A stretch of 42,104 bases of DNA from Peribacillus psychrosaccharolyticus ATCC 23296 (GCF_000305495.1 NZ_AJTN02000003.1:1-42104), one strand, 5' to 3'; numbered from the stretch's first letter, positions 8,781 through 16,926 are shown. A program made the numbers and translations. The notes: generated by a model not told the origin, from the letters alone.

Positions 8781-9708
8781 ACCCAGCTTTGTGGCTGCTC
8801 GCGTCTTGTATTTTTTTCTTTTTATAAGTATTTACTTCTTTTTAAAAGCTAGAAAAATAAAAGGTACGGCTAAAAGAGTAGATGAATGGTATGAAAATGA
8901 AAGTACATTAGAGAGAAAAAGCTTTGTTTTAGTTATTGGCGATAAATTTGATCAGTCAGAGCTAGCGAAGGATTTACAAAGGAAACTCATTCAAGCCAAC
9001 TTGTCTCTTAAACCTTCAGAATATCAAGGGATTTATATATTACTTTTAGCTCTAATGACTTTTATTTTTAATCAATTTCTAGGTTTGTACATTGTTATGT
9101 CACTTCTCATTGCTTTAATTATGATTGCGGTTGGTTCAAAATTTTTCTTGAAATCTAGAAAGAATAAGCGGACAGAGAGCTTCGAAAAACAACTTCCGGA
9201 AATATGCAGGATGATGTCAAACGGAATAAAAGCTGGTCAAACAATTCCCCAGGCGATTCAAATGGTGGGCAGGGATATGGATGCTCCAAGTGGACCAGAA
9301 TTCAAAAAAATGCATGACCAATTTACATTGGGGGACAGTTTGGAGGTAGTAATGAATGACTTTAGAGAGCGGCTCATGAGTAATGACATCAATATATTTG
9401 TAAGTACAATTCTGATTCAACAAAGAGTCGGGGGAAACCTTGCGGAGGTACTTTCTACAATGGCAGAAACGCTTGAGGAAAGAAGCCGAGTTCATAAAGA
9501 AATCAGGACGGTAACAGCTGAAAGTCAAACAATCGCTTATATTTTAGTAGCTATGCCTTTCTTAATGATGCTGATGATGAATCTATTCATTAAAGGATTT
9601 TTAAATGTAATATTTACACCTTTTGGACTCCTATTGTTTGTTGGTTTTTCAAGCTTAGTATTTATGGCCTTTTTGTTAATTAGAAGACTTACTAATATAA
9701 GGGTGTAG
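8777..9708 (+). CDS. tadB: TadB-like inner-membrane platform protein (apparent one-base frameshift near start)
   Basis: GspF/T2SSF-family polytopic protein that forms the pilus platform with TadC. The coupled ATG at 8777 overlaps the tadA stop and reads M-N-P-A-L-W-L-L-A-S-C-I-F-F before meeting a stop. All the rest, from K-A-R-K-I-K-G onward, is in another frame. Adding one T to the T7 run at 8811-8817 joins both parts into a 310-residue protein, the usual TadB size. Without that, translation could begin only at poorly placed codons (GTG 8791 or TTG 8806). The T2SSF domain lies in the middle, with paired helices near the end. Either the run is misread, the gene is damaged, or slippage restores the frame. 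Confidence 0.85.
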
Positions 9709-9712
9709 TGGT

Positions 9713-10652
9713 ATGAAACTAGTCGGTTTATTTTCATTAATTATGATGTTTTTTATTCTTCTTATGCTTTTTTTCGGATTTGTTTATCTCTACTTATTTA
9801 TAGCTAAAAAACAAAGTCTATTAATCTATCAAGGATATAATTCTAAAAAAAGAAAAATCCAAAAAGACACTTAAAGACAAGATTTTAAGTTTGATAACAA
9901 GTTGGTCAGTAAAAGCTGGACCCATCGGTATAAAATACCCGTTTTTCGCCGATATCGATAAACATACTAAAATGCTGAAGGAGGCTGGAAATCCCTTGGA
10001 TCTCCAGTTGCAGGATTTCTTTGGTTTACGTTTTGTACTTGGGTTTATGGGATTATTCTTCGGTACGGCCTACACAATTATTGGCCTTCCTTTTGGGTTA
10101 CAGGTTCTTTTACTTTCTATAATTGGAGGGTTTCTAGGTCCGAGTGGATGGCTGCATTTAAAAGCAAAATATAGACAAGAAACAATTAGTATCATGATGC
10201 CAGATTTTCTTGATACGGTTAGTGTCACACTGCAAGCTGGTGTTAGTTTAGATGGAGCCTTAAGTCAGGTTACTATGCAATTCGAAGGACCGTTAAGTGA
10301 AGAAATTGAACAATTTAATAAGGAGGTGGAACTTGGTGTCCCAAGACTCTCAGCTTATCAAAGTTTAATAGATAGAAATTCCTCTAAAGAATTACACTCT
10401 CTAGTTAACAGCTTAATTCAAGGGAGTTCATTAGGGGTTCCTGTTTCAAAAACGTTTAAACTTCAAGCTGATGATTTACGATCTACCAGGGGTTTCACAG
10501 CAAAGGAAAAAGCAGCAAAAGCAAGTCCATTAATCACATTAGTTACCACTTTTTTTATTGCTCCGGCGGTATTTGGATTGATTATAGGTTTACTAGTATT
10601 GAATATTATTTATAATCCGGGGGCTTTTGGGTTAGATTCATTCTTTTTCTAA
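9713..10652 (+). CDS. tadC: TadC-like inner-membrane platform protein (apparent one-base frameshift)
   Basis: Second T2SSF-family platform protein. The ATG at 9713, four bases after tadB and with an AAGGGTG site, opens a 53-residue segment with one long transmembrane helix, ending in Lys-rich residues at 9874. The T2SSF part continues in another frame from about 9852 to 10652. Removing one A from the A7 run at 9845-9851 fuses the two into 312 residues, the normal TadC length, reading N-S-K-K-E-K-S-K-K-T-L-K-D-K. An independent start for the second part would be a TTG at 9891 with no ribosome-binding site, so one original gene is the better reading. Confidence 0.85.
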
Positions 10653-10678
10653 AAAATTGAGTATAGGAGTTGGATAAT

Positions 10679-10882
10679 ATGATGAAGAAAAGTTGGAATA
10701 TCCTAAAGAGCAAAGTTGGATATTATGTGCAAAATGAAAGAGGGGCACAAGCTTTAGAATGGGTGGCTTTAGGACTGGTGGTCCTTGCCATTATGGGGGT
10801 AATTGCAACAGGAATTCAAGGGGATGCTTCACTTGGTAAAGCGATTATAGGTAAATTATCAGAAATGATTTCAGGATTGTGA
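10679..10882 (+). CDS. flp: Flp-type prepilin
   Basis: Small major-pilin candidate of 67 residues. A basic leader ends in N-E-R-G, followed by A-Q-A-L-E-W and a 20-residue hydrophobic helix. This is the Flp pattern: cleavage after Gly, Glu at +5 and an aromatic residue at +6, here Trp instead of the usual Tyr. The start is the ATG at 10679, nine bases after AGGAG. A TTG at 10670 abuts that site and is ruled out. The dedicated prepilin peptidase (TadV/CpaA) is not in the window. Confidence 0.85.
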   Translation: MMKKSWNILKSKVGYYVQNERGAQALEWVALGLVVLAIMGVIATGIQGDASLGKAIIGKLSEMISGL

Positions 10883-10923
10883 TTATTTGGTAAGTGAGGG
10901 CTGTAACTGAGAGGGTGAGCAAG

Positions 10924-11310
10924 TTGAAGAAACGAATTATATGCTGCTTAAAGAATGAAAAAGGGTCACAAGCCATTGAATTCCTTGCTATGTTTCCTCT
11001 CGTTATTCTGGCGATGCTCATCATTTGGCAGGTAGGGTTAATTGCTTTTTCCTTGGTTGTTGCTGAATCAGCTGCTCGTGATGGTGCACGGGCAGCTGCC
11101 ATTCACGATCCAAATTGGGCTGAAGTGACGAAAAAATCTGCCCAAGGACTTAAAGTCACTATTTCAGGGGGACCAGGAGCAGAAGAGGCACGCGTGGAAG
11201 TTCAAGCGATTGCACCAATCGTATCACTTCCAATTATTAATAATATGGAATTTCCTTTTACAGTTGATGCCGTTATGCCAATGGAGGAAAAGCCTGATGA
11301 TGAGGATTAG
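10924..11310 (+). CDS. tadE: TadE-like pseudopilin
   Basis: Minor pilin of about 128 residues. The leader ends in N-E-K-G, then S-Q-A-I-E-F opens a hydrophobic helix of about 23 residues, again with Glu at +5 after the Gly cleavage point. The following A-E-S-A-A-R-D-G-A-R-A-A-A is the TadE-like signature. The TTG at 10924 is preferred because GAGAGGGTGA lies seven bases before it. GTG at 10894 or 10915 are weaker options. Its end overlaps the start of the next gene. Confidence 0.8.
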   Translation: MKKRIICCLKNEKGSQAIEFLAMFPLVILAMLIIWQVGLIAFSLVVAESAARDGARAAAIHDPNWAEVTKKSAQGLKVTISGGPGAEEARVEVQAIAPIVSLPIINNMEFPFTVDAVMPMEEKPDDED

Positions 11311-12103
11311 GTGGAATCAATACGTTAGAAATGAAAGAGGAAGCGGTATGACAATTCTTGTTATCGGATTGCTCATGGCTGCAATCTTTCTTACTTTTAT
11401 TTTCTTTGACTTTTCAAATGTATTTATTAATAAACGAGTTACCCAAACAGGTGCAGATGCAGCGGCACTGGCAGCGGCCAAATCTTCTAGGATTAGCATG
11501 AAGGAAGAATTAAAAAAGGAAACCGAAAAAGAATTAGATGAATTAGGAAAACGCTGGGAAGATTTTTTGAGTAGTGAAGATGAAAAAGAAAAGGAAAAAG
11601 AAAAGGAAAAAGAAAAAGAAAAGGAAAAAGAAAAGGAAAAAGAAAAAGTTAAGTCAAAAGATAAACCAAAGGATGAAAAAGATGAGCCAGCACCTACTAC
11701 GGATGAATTACTAGAAAAATTCGTTAAATCTGAGGAGTCAGCTCATGGTGGTCGTACAATGCCAGGGGACATGAAATCTTGGCTTTTAGACCATTCAACA
11801 GAGGTGGAAGCAAACTCTGCTATGAAGTTTTTCTTTGACGATGAAGGTGTATCAAAAATTGCTTGTAAAGCTGTAAGAGACAACTTTGATTCAGCAAAAA
11901 AAGAGGCGGACAAGTTTGCAGAAGAAAACGATAATGATCGAGTAAAAACGTTAACCTTTATTGCCGACGAATTTAGAGTATTCGCAAGTACTGAGAGGAA
12001 AGGTGATTACACCACTGTCTCTAGTGATGCAGTACCTGCTATCAGTTCAGAATCTTCTGCACGAATAGGGGAACCAAAAGGATTTAGAATTTCCTGTGAA
12101 TAG
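11297..12103 (+). CDS. tadG: TadG-like pilus assembly protein with Lys-Glu repeat
   Basis: Protein of 268 residues with a short basic N-terminus, N-E-R-G-S-G-M-T-I-L, one transmembrane helix and then F-I-N-K-R-V-T-Q-T-G-A-D-A-A-A-L-A-A-A. That last stretch is the hallmark of TadE/TadG-like proteins. About 30 residues of Lys-Glu repeat follow, then a soluble C-terminal part (about 140 residues) of unknown fold. The ATG at 11297 has GGAGG nine bases upstream inside the tadE gene, and the two genes overlap by 14 bases. It is much shorter than Gram-negative TadG and lacks a VWA domain. The separate VWA lipoproteins may supply that part. Confidence 0.75.
   Translation: MMRIRWNQYVRNERGSGMTILVIGLLMAAIFLTFIFFDFSNVFINKRVTQTGADAAALAAAKSSRISMKEELKKETEKELDELGKRWEDFLSSEDEKEKEKEKEKEKEKEKEKEKEKVKSKDKPKDEKDEPAPTTDELLEKFVKSEESAHGGRTMPGDMKSWLLDHSTEVEANSAMKFFFDDEGVSKIACKAVRDNFDSAKKEADKFAEENDNDRVKTLTFIADEFRVFASTERKGDYTTVSSDAVPAISSESSARIGEPKGFRISCE
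11583..11648 (+). repeat. Tandem 12-base microsatellite encoding Glu-Lys repeats
   Basis: About five copies of GAAAAAGAAAAG or close variants lie in frame inside the tadG-like gene. Every change by one unit adds or removes four residues without breaking the frame, so length may vary between strains. Confidence 0.85.
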
Positions 12104-12167
12104 TAGTAAATAGAGAGATGGTTTTCTTATATTGGATGCCTCTTCTCTATTCAATGGGAGGGTAGAA

Positions 12168-13577
12168 ATGAAGATACATTTAAATAAAAATATTTTTCTG
12201 TTCTCTAGCCTGTTCCTTTTACTTTTTGCTTTTATTTTAGTCATGCCGGTTTCTGCAGAAGTTAGTGAAATAGAAACGAATAAAAATACCATCTCTAAAA
12301 CGGAGATCACTGATGCAACAAATGGAGAACTAATAGAGGAAGATAGTAATTGGTTAAAAGACATATGGAATGGGATAAAAGAAATAGGTAATAAAATTAA
12401 GGATCAAGTTAGAGAGGCTGTAGATTGGGTAGTCGATGAAGGAAAAGATTTCTTAGATTGGTGGAAGGAGTCTGGCTGGGAGGGAGTAAAAGACTTCTTT
12501 TCTCAGGAATGGGTAAAAACCACCTTGAAAGTAATTGGGGCAATCGTCGCTGTTGCGGGGGTCATTCTTTTGGGAGTATTCATCTTAGCGGCGGTGGGTA
12601 TTACGGTTGCTGTGAGTGTAATAATTGGAGCAATCGTTTTTGGCATAGTAGGTGTTCTTACAACCTTGCTTGGTGGAGATGATAGTTTTGGAGGAATGCT
12701 TGCAGGTGGACTTTCTTCAGGCATTTCCAGTCTGTTGGGATTTGGTGTTTTTAGGGCGTTAAGTTTTTCAAAATTATTGCCGGCAACAGGTATCCTCCGC
12801 CAACTTAGTCTTGGTATTTTGGGAGGGTCTGGTGCGGTCGGTTTTACCCTTTTACAAGGGTCACTTCACTATTTATTCACGGGAGACAGTACCTATTTAA
12901 AAGAGGCTGTTACGTGGGAAAATATGCTTTTTAACTTAGCCTTTGGAGCAGTGATGGGTCCATTAGCAGCTAAGCTGTTTAGTAAGCCAGGAGTGAATCA
13001 AGCAATAAAAGGGCCAGGCAAATGGCTGGCAACCATACTAGCGAAGAAAACAGGAAAACCACTAGGAGCGATTTCGAGTGCCATCAGTTCTGCTTGGCAA
13101 ACCGTAAAGGCTACCGCCTCTATTAGTGCCATCAGCAGCCTATTAATCGGAGGGTTTGACAGCTTCAAGCAGTATAAACAAAATGGCGAAGTAGATTGGA
13201 AGAAAACAGGCCAGCGAACAGCTATGATTTTCACAACGACCTTGGTATTCGGAGTTGCCCTAGGGCTTGGACCCAAGTTCATGATGAAAGGGTGTGCCTG
13301 CGATGACCCACCGGTTTCTCAGGTACAGCAGTCGGAGAAGAACGTTACTGAAAAGAGTGTAACTAAGGGTACGGGTAATGTAAACTTAAAAAACATTGAT
13401 GAGTTTATTGATGGTACCAAAACTTTTGATGATGTTGTTGATGAATTTGCTCGACTATACAGTGAAAAAATTCAAACAAACAAAACTTGGTCATGGAATA
13501 AGTCATTTCATGGTGGAGAGTATTTAACTGCCCGCCAGCGAAAATCGATAAAGGAAAAACAATTTCAGATGGCCTGA
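12168..13577 (+). CDS. Secreted polymorphic toxin: leader and constant region (frameshifted before the toxin tip)
   Basis: The only toxin copy here with an N-terminus. Residues 1-30 are a signal peptide ending V-S-A. Amphipathic Trp-rich helices follow (about 60-115), then hydrophobic Gly/Ala-rich segments (about 125-185 and more to 370), C-A-C-D-D at 376-380 and a polar linker ending K-G-T-G at 403. The constant body repeats downstream up to that linker and then diverges, as in other polymorphic toxins. The ATG at 12168 has GGGAGGG upstream. The frame ends at 13577, but the next frame carries the nuclease tip. One extra A in the A5 run at 13555-13559 would join them into about 566 residues. 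It lies 64 bases after the last Tad gene, with no clear terminator between. Confidence 0.8.
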   Translation: MKIHLNKNIFLFSSLFLLLFAFILVMPVSAEVSEIETNKNTISKTEITDATNGELIEEDSNWLKDIWNGIKEIGNKIKDQVREAVDWVVDEGKDFLDWWKESGWEGVKDFFSQEWVKTTLKVIGAIVAVAGVILLGVFILAAVGITVAVSVIIGAIVFGIVGVLTTLLGGDDSFGGMLAGGLSSGISSLLGFGVFRALSFSKLLPATGILRQLSLGILGGSGAVGFTLLQGSLHYLFTGDSTYLKEAVTWENMLFNLAFGAVMGPLAAKLFSKPGVNQAIKGPGKWLATILAKKTGKPLGAISSAISSAWQTVKATASISAISSLLIGGFDSFKQYKQNGEVDWKKTGQRTAMIFTTTLVFGVALGLGPKFMMKGCACDDPPVSQVQQSEKNVTEKSVTKGTGNVNLKNIDEFIDGTKTFDDVVDEFARLYSEKIQTNKTWSWNKSFHGGEYLTARQRKSIKEKQFQMA

Positions 13578-13867
13578 TTCCCAATGTAAATGTTATTAAA
13601 GTAGATGGAATGAGGTATGGTTTTGCAGATTTCAAGGGTGCTGGACTTGTAGTAGAGACTAAAGATTTACCAAAAAGTCTCTGGTTAAAGTCTGACGAGG
13701 CACAATTTGAATGGCTAGATAACGTAATTGGAGGAAGACCACAAGGTATGACATGGCACCATACTGAAGTACCAGGTAAAATGGAGCTAGTACCTTTTGG
13801 AATACACAATATAACTATTCATAATGGTGGCAGATCTACTGGAATGTGGGCAGATGCTCCGAGATAG
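13560..13867 (+). pseudogene. C-terminal WHH-type HNH/Endonuclease VII toxin tip, out of frame with its gene
   Basis: Continuation of the 12168 toxin in the neighbouring frame. It reads I-S-D-G-L-I-P-N-V from about 13562 and ends in T-W-H-H-T-E-V-P-G-K-M, then L-V-P-F-G-I-H and H-N-G-G-R. The Trp-His-His motif with downstream paired His is the signature of the WHH group of HNH/Endonuclease VII toxins, predicted metal-dependent nucleases. It has no start of its own (the ATG at 13610 lacks a ribosome-binding site), so it is active only if the frameshift is a sequence error or is bypassed. The immunity gene begins 23 bases on. Confidence 0.75.
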
Positions 13868-13890
13868 CATTTAAAGAAAGGAGAAGAGAT

Positions 13891-14361
13891 ATGAAAATAA
13901 AACAGGACACTATAGTAAGGCCATTGCCTTCAGAGGAATTAATAAAAAATCACGAAAAGTTTTGGAGACTTTCATTACCAGAGTCTTTCTTAGAATTTAT
14001 AAAACAAAATAATGGTGTAGAGGTTGAGGAAGCAACATTTGAGTGTAACAACCGTGGTTATGCGTTAGAAAGGTTTTTGTGTATATTAGATGATATTGAG
14101 AATCATCCAAAAAGAATTTATGACATAGATGTTGTATTTTCACAAATAGGTGAAAGATTAACTGATAACGAAGACTTATTAGGGGCAGAGGTATTGCCAA
14201 TAGCTAGTGTATTTGCGGGTGACTTTGTATGCTTAGATTTTAGAACAGATAAAAATAATCCATCTGTTTGTATATGGTCTCATGAAGAATCCGGTGAGTT
14301 TGAGCCTGTTACATATAATGTGGCAGATAACTTTACCGAATTTTTAAAGACACTTGAATAG
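13891..14361 (+). CDS. SMI1/KNR4 (SUKH) family immunity protein
   Basis: Protein of 156 residues, predicted to bind and block the WHH nuclease encoded just upstream. SUKH features are an N-terminal helix with L-P-E-S-F-L-E-F-I-K-Q-N-N-G, a central beta region (G-A-E-V-L-P-I-A-S-V-F-A-G-D-F-V-C-L-D) and a final helix N-F-T-E-F-L-K-T-L. The ATG at 13891 has AAAGGAG upstream. Reading from 13846 would overlap the toxin end and lacks a site. A terminator follows, so toxin and immunity form one transcription unit. Confidence 0.78.
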   Translation: MKIKQDTIVRPLPSEELIKNHEKFWRLSLPESFLEFIKQNNGVEVEEATFECNNRGYALERFLCILDDIENHPKRIYDIDVVFSQIGERLTDNEDLLGAEVLPIASVFAGDFVCLDFRTDKNNPSVCIWSHEESGEFEPVTYNVADNFTEFLKTLE

Positions 14362-14442
14362 AACCAAAAAGAGTACAAGTTGAAAATATATGAAATTAAA
14401 TTTGATATTAATAATGGATAAATTTTATAGTATAGAAGAAAG

Positions 14443-14477
14443 CACCTGATTGCCTTCATTGAGCAACAGGTGTTTTT
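14443..14477 (+). terminator. Terminator after the first toxin/immunity pair
   Basis: CACCTG (14443-14448) pairs with CAGGTG (14467-14472), extended by TTGC/GCAA, then T5. Confidence 0.75.
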
Positions 14478-14478
14478 A

Positions 14479-14718
14479 TTAAAGTTTTAGATCTTGGTCA
14501 ACATAGATGATGTAATGAAATTCATAACTCATGATGGTTGTACCATCATGGCATTCTGTTTTAATACTTGGTTTGTGAAAATTTACATGCCAAGAGGACT
14601 TATGATACTGCCAAACCCACAAACTAACGACAATGACAAAGCTCGTGGCGATAAACGGTAGGTTACATAAGAAGGTTCCTAGTTTAGTAAAAGGACAGGT
14701 AAAAATTGGGTTGTATTT
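14479..14718 (-). pseudogene. Reverse-strand remnant of a small membrane protein gene
   Basis: A reverse-strand frame of 80 codons ends in TAA at 14479-14481. It reads a hydrophobic stretch (L-P-F-I-A-T-S-F-V-I-V-V-S-L-W-V-W) then a polar tail (S-W-H-V-N-F-H-K-P-S-I-K-T). It has no start codon and begins at an in-frame stop beside the recombinase promoter, so it is a C-terminal fragment. A second, shorter trace of the same hydrophobic stretch lies at 16701-16735. The family is not recognised. Confidence 0.4.
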
Positions 14719-14740
14719 CTACTAGAGAGGGTCGTATAAT
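14711..14740 (+). promoter_or_regulatory. Sigma-A-like promoter of the recombinase remnant, copy 1
   Basis: TTGTAT (14711-14716), an 18-base spacer and TATAAT (14735-14740), 62 bases before the remnant start. Confidence 0.6.
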
Positions 14741-14802
14741 ACTCGCTATTCGTTTAAAAAGCGTTACATAAATTTTAATTTTCGTAACGGGAGGGTGAAA
14801 AG

Positions 14803-14937
14803 TTGAACGTTGTTGGGTATATACGAGTCTCGACTCAAGGACAAGCAAGAGATGGATATAGCTTGAGATATCAAGAAGCCGAAATTAAAACGTACTGTTA
14901 GGAACAAGGCTTGAACTTGATACATATTTCAACATAA
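14803..14937 (+). pseudogene. Serine recombinase N-terminal remnant, copy 1
   Basis: A TTG start after GGGAGGGTGA reads L-N-V-V-G-Y-I-R-V-S-T-Q-G-Q-A-R-D-G-Y-S-L, the N-terminus of a large serine recombinase, including the R-V-S-T motif with the catalytic serine. A TAG interrupts it at 14899-14901 after 32 codons. Ten or so matching residues (E-Q-G-L-N-L-I-H-I) follow, and then homology stops. The whole catalytic core and DNA-binding part are gone. It marks a mobile element that once inserted or ended here. Confidence 0.75.
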
Positions 14938-14953
14938 AGGGCGAAGTAAACAG

Positions 14954-15090
14954 CACGGCTCAAGATAACTTTATTAATGATGGATGGGCAAAGGTGTATT
15001 ACAACTGATCAATATAAAACAGTTCACTTTTAGAACTTATAAATAAAGGAGGGGATTCTAATAATGAGCTATGAATTTATTGATTGTTAA
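14954..15090 (+). pseudogene. Decayed toxin tail and collapsed immunity gene, copy 1
   Basis: 14954-15046 is a mutated copy of the toxin tail seen intact at 16925-17017. It is followed by the same AAAGGAGGGG site and an ATG at 15064. That frame reads M-S-Y-E-F-I-D-C and stops at 15090. Compared with the immunity gene at 17035, almost the whole coding part has been deleted, leaving the first codons fused to the last. Confidence 0.6.
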
Positions 15091-15125
15091 AAACCTTGAC
15101 GGGCTATATGCCTTTCAAGGTTTTT
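15091..15125 (+). terminator. Cassette-type terminator, copy a
   Basis: AAACCTTGA (15091-15099) pairs with TCAAGGTTT (15115-15123) before a T run. It belongs to a family of near-identical hairpins that close the immunity genes of this region (others at 16621, 17494, 17813, 23249 and 24588). Confidence 0.75.
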
Positions 15126-15147
15126 AAAACTTAAGTCGATTAAATCA

Positions 15148-16100
15148 ATATTTGAAAGAGGCTGTTAAAGTAGGGAAATGTGCTTTTGAACGTACTTTTT
15201 TAGTGCAGTGATCGTTAATTAGCAGCTAAGCTGTTTAGTAAGCCAGGAGTGAATCAAGCAATAATAGGGCCAGGCAAATGGCTGGCAACCATACTAGCGA
15301 AAAAAACAGGAAAACCAATAGGAGCGATTTCGAGTGCCATCAGTTCTGCTTGGCAAACCGTAAAGGCTACCGCCTCTATTAGTGCCATCAGCAGCCTATT
15401 AATCGGAGGGTTTGACAGCTTCAAACAGTATAAACAAAATGGCGAAGTAGATTGGAAGAAAACAGGCCAGCGAACAGTTATGATTTTCACAACGACCTTG
15501 GTAATCGGAGTTGCCCTAGGGCTTGGACCCAAGTTTATGATGAAAGGGTGTGCTTGCGATGATCCACAGGTTTCGCAGGTACAGCAGTCGGAGAAGAGTG
15601 TTACTGAAAAGAGTGTAACTAAGGGTACGGGTAAAAATAGGCAGATAGACTATACGAGAGGTTTTGACGTAGAGCCTAAATATAGCTCTTATGAACAAAG
15701 GGTAAAAACTACCCCCGTTAATAGAGGTAAATGGAGTAACGAACGAGCAGAATCATTATTTATCTCTGATAAGACCGGTGAAATTTAAAAATATCTTGAT
15801 GAAGCTGGTGTTGATGGAGTTGAGTACAAAAACGGAATCCCAGACTTTTCTCCATTTTCCAAAGGTGAAATTAAATTAGAAAACATGACTAATGATAAAG
15901 AATTGGCTAAAAAGTGGAGTACACCAGAACAAAAATGGACAGCAGAAGATATAGCTGATTGGCGAGAAGATAATAAATATACTTGGCATGAACTTAATGA
16001 CTTGGAAACAATACAATTGGTACCAAGTAAAATCAATAGTGTTTTTAAACATTTGGGTGGAGTTGGCGAATATAATATAAAAGTTAAGTTAGGAGAGTAA
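15148..16100 (+). pseudogene. Orphan toxin cassette with truncated constant region and HNH-type tip (nonsense mutation)
   Basis: From about 15148 the sequence follows the constant region of the 12168 toxin. It is decayed up to 15216 and nearly identical from there to the K-G-T-G linker at 15632. It has no leader; the first usable codon is GTG 15249 without a ribosome-binding site. The variable tip runs in the same frame to 16100 but is interrupted by TAA at 15786-15788. After the stop it shows P-D-F-S-P-F-S-K-G, then W-H-E-L-N-D and I-Q-L-V-P-S-K-I-N-S-V-F-K-H-L-G-G, an HNH-like pattern related to the tip at 18062. It is probably a silent, damaged donor copy. An immunity gene follows six bases later. 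Confidence 0.75.
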
Positions 16101-16105
16101 TTAGG

Positions 16106-16591
16106 ATGACAATGATTAATGATGATTTATTTGGAAGGCTTGAATATAAAAACAACTTCTGGAGAGGAAAAACAACTATTAGAATGTTTGATTTGGAAAA
16201 GGAAATACTTTTAAGTGTTGATGCACATGAAAATGCTGATTTTTCGAATGTACAGCGAGAAGCATTTCTTAACTTTATTCAAGATATGAAAAACGTAATA
16301 AATGAGGCAGAAGAGCAAGTATATGATTACTATAGTGAGAACTATGAAGAGTATAGAGAGATGTTAGGTAATAAATCAGAAGCAGACAATTTTGCTCCGA
16401 AAATTGATTCTATCTCAGATTTAAAAAGATTAGTGAAGCCAACTGAATTAATTGTAAGAAGAGTAAGGAAGAATGGGAAAAGAAGACTAGGTTTGCTTTG
16501 CGATGTCTCTTGGGATAATGAAAATGGATTGGGAATAAAAATTGAAGATGAAATTGTAGAAGAAGTAGGTTATCAAGATATTGTACTATAA
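16106..16591 (+). CDS. Probable immunity protein, not SUKH (possibly DUF2004/DUF6985-like)
   Basis: Protein of 161 residues directly after an orphan nuclease tip, in the position where every other cassette carries immunity. It begins F-G-R-L-E-Y-K-N-N-F-W-R-G-K and continues with a beta-rich N-terminal part and a helix (N-V-Q-R-E-A-F-L-N-F-I-Q-D-M-K). That layout recalls the DUF2004/DUF6985 group often found beside toxins, but I am not certain of the family. The ATG at 16106 has AGGAG ten bases upstream, and another ATG lies at 16112. The reading frame is intact although its toxin is broken. Confidence 0.65.
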   Translation: MTMINDDLFGRLEYKNNFWRGKTTIRMFDLEKEILLSVDAHENADFSNVQREAFLNFIQDMKNVINEAEEQVYDYYSENYEEYREMLGNKSEADNFAPKIDSISDLKRLVKPTELIVRRVRKNGKRRLGLLCDVSWDNENGLGIKIEDEIVEEVGYQDIVL

Positions 16592-16620
16592 CTTACCAAA
16601 TATAAATGATGTTAAGATTG

Positions 16621-16658
16621 ACCTTGTATGGCTAACAGCTCATTCAAGGTTTTTTTTA
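16621..16658 (+). terminator. Cassette-type terminator, copy b
   Basis: ACCTTG (16621-16626) pairs with CAAGGT (16645-16650), with inner GCT/AGC, then T8. Confidence 0.75.
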
Positions 16659-16788
16659 CGAATAAATAATAGATGAAAGTAAGATAAAAAATAAAGAAAT
16701 AACTAACGACAATGACAAAGCTCGTGGCGATAAACAATGAGTAACGTGAAAGAGAGTTGTAATGTTGCCTTCGCTTTTGAATTTTGGG

Positions 16789-16818
16789 TTGTACTTCTAC
16801 AAGAGACGGTCGTATAAT
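16789..16818 (+). promoter_or_regulatory. Sigma-A-like promoter, copy 2
   Basis: TTGTAC (16789-16794), an 18-base spacer and TATAAT (16813-16818). It may now drive the immunity gene at 17035. Confidence 0.6.
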
Positions 16819-16881
16819 ACTCGCTATTCGTTTTAAAAGAGTTACGTGTATTATAAATTTATGTAACGGGTGGGTGAAAAG

Positions 16882-16926
16882 TTAAACGTTCTTGGGGATA
16901 TACGAGTTTCAACACAAGGCGAAGCA
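16882..16926 (+). pseudogene. Serine recombinase remnant, copy 2
   Basis: Reads L-N-V-L-G-D-I-R-V-S-T-Q-G-E-A in the frame of the first remnant, but the start codon has become TTA. Homology ends after about 15 codons, where the toxin tail is joined on. Confidence 0.65.

Larger units (their letters stand above)
14622..15046 (+). repeat. Duplicated cassette block, copy 1
   Basis: This block and 16701-17017 share, in the same order, a 35-base identical stretch (14622-14656 = 16701-16735), a promoter, the N-terminus of a serine recombinase gene, a toxin tail and the ribosome-binding site plus start of an immunity gene. Copy 1 keeps more of the recombinase but has lost most of the immunity gene. 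Copy 2 is the reverse. Confidence 0.75.

Noticed and set aside
9891-10652. tadC starting at TTG 9891 as a stand-alone gene
   Set aside because: No ribosome-binding site and it would lack the N-terminal helix, which is present in the adjoining frame from 9713.
12109-12151. Possible terminator between the Tad genes and the first toxin
   Set aside because: Arms AATAGAGA and TCTCTATT pair, but no T run follows and the inner stem is poor, so I do not count it as a terminator. It could be an RNA processing hairpin.
13610-13867. An independent small gene starting at ATG 13610
   Set aside because: No ribosome-binding site, and homologous reading continues upstream in the same frame to the break at 13560. 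It is the toxin tip of the 12168 gene, not a separate gene.
14803-14937. A functional small recombinase or resolvase gene
   Set aside because: A stop after 32 codons and loss of all later sequence leave no catalytic domain.
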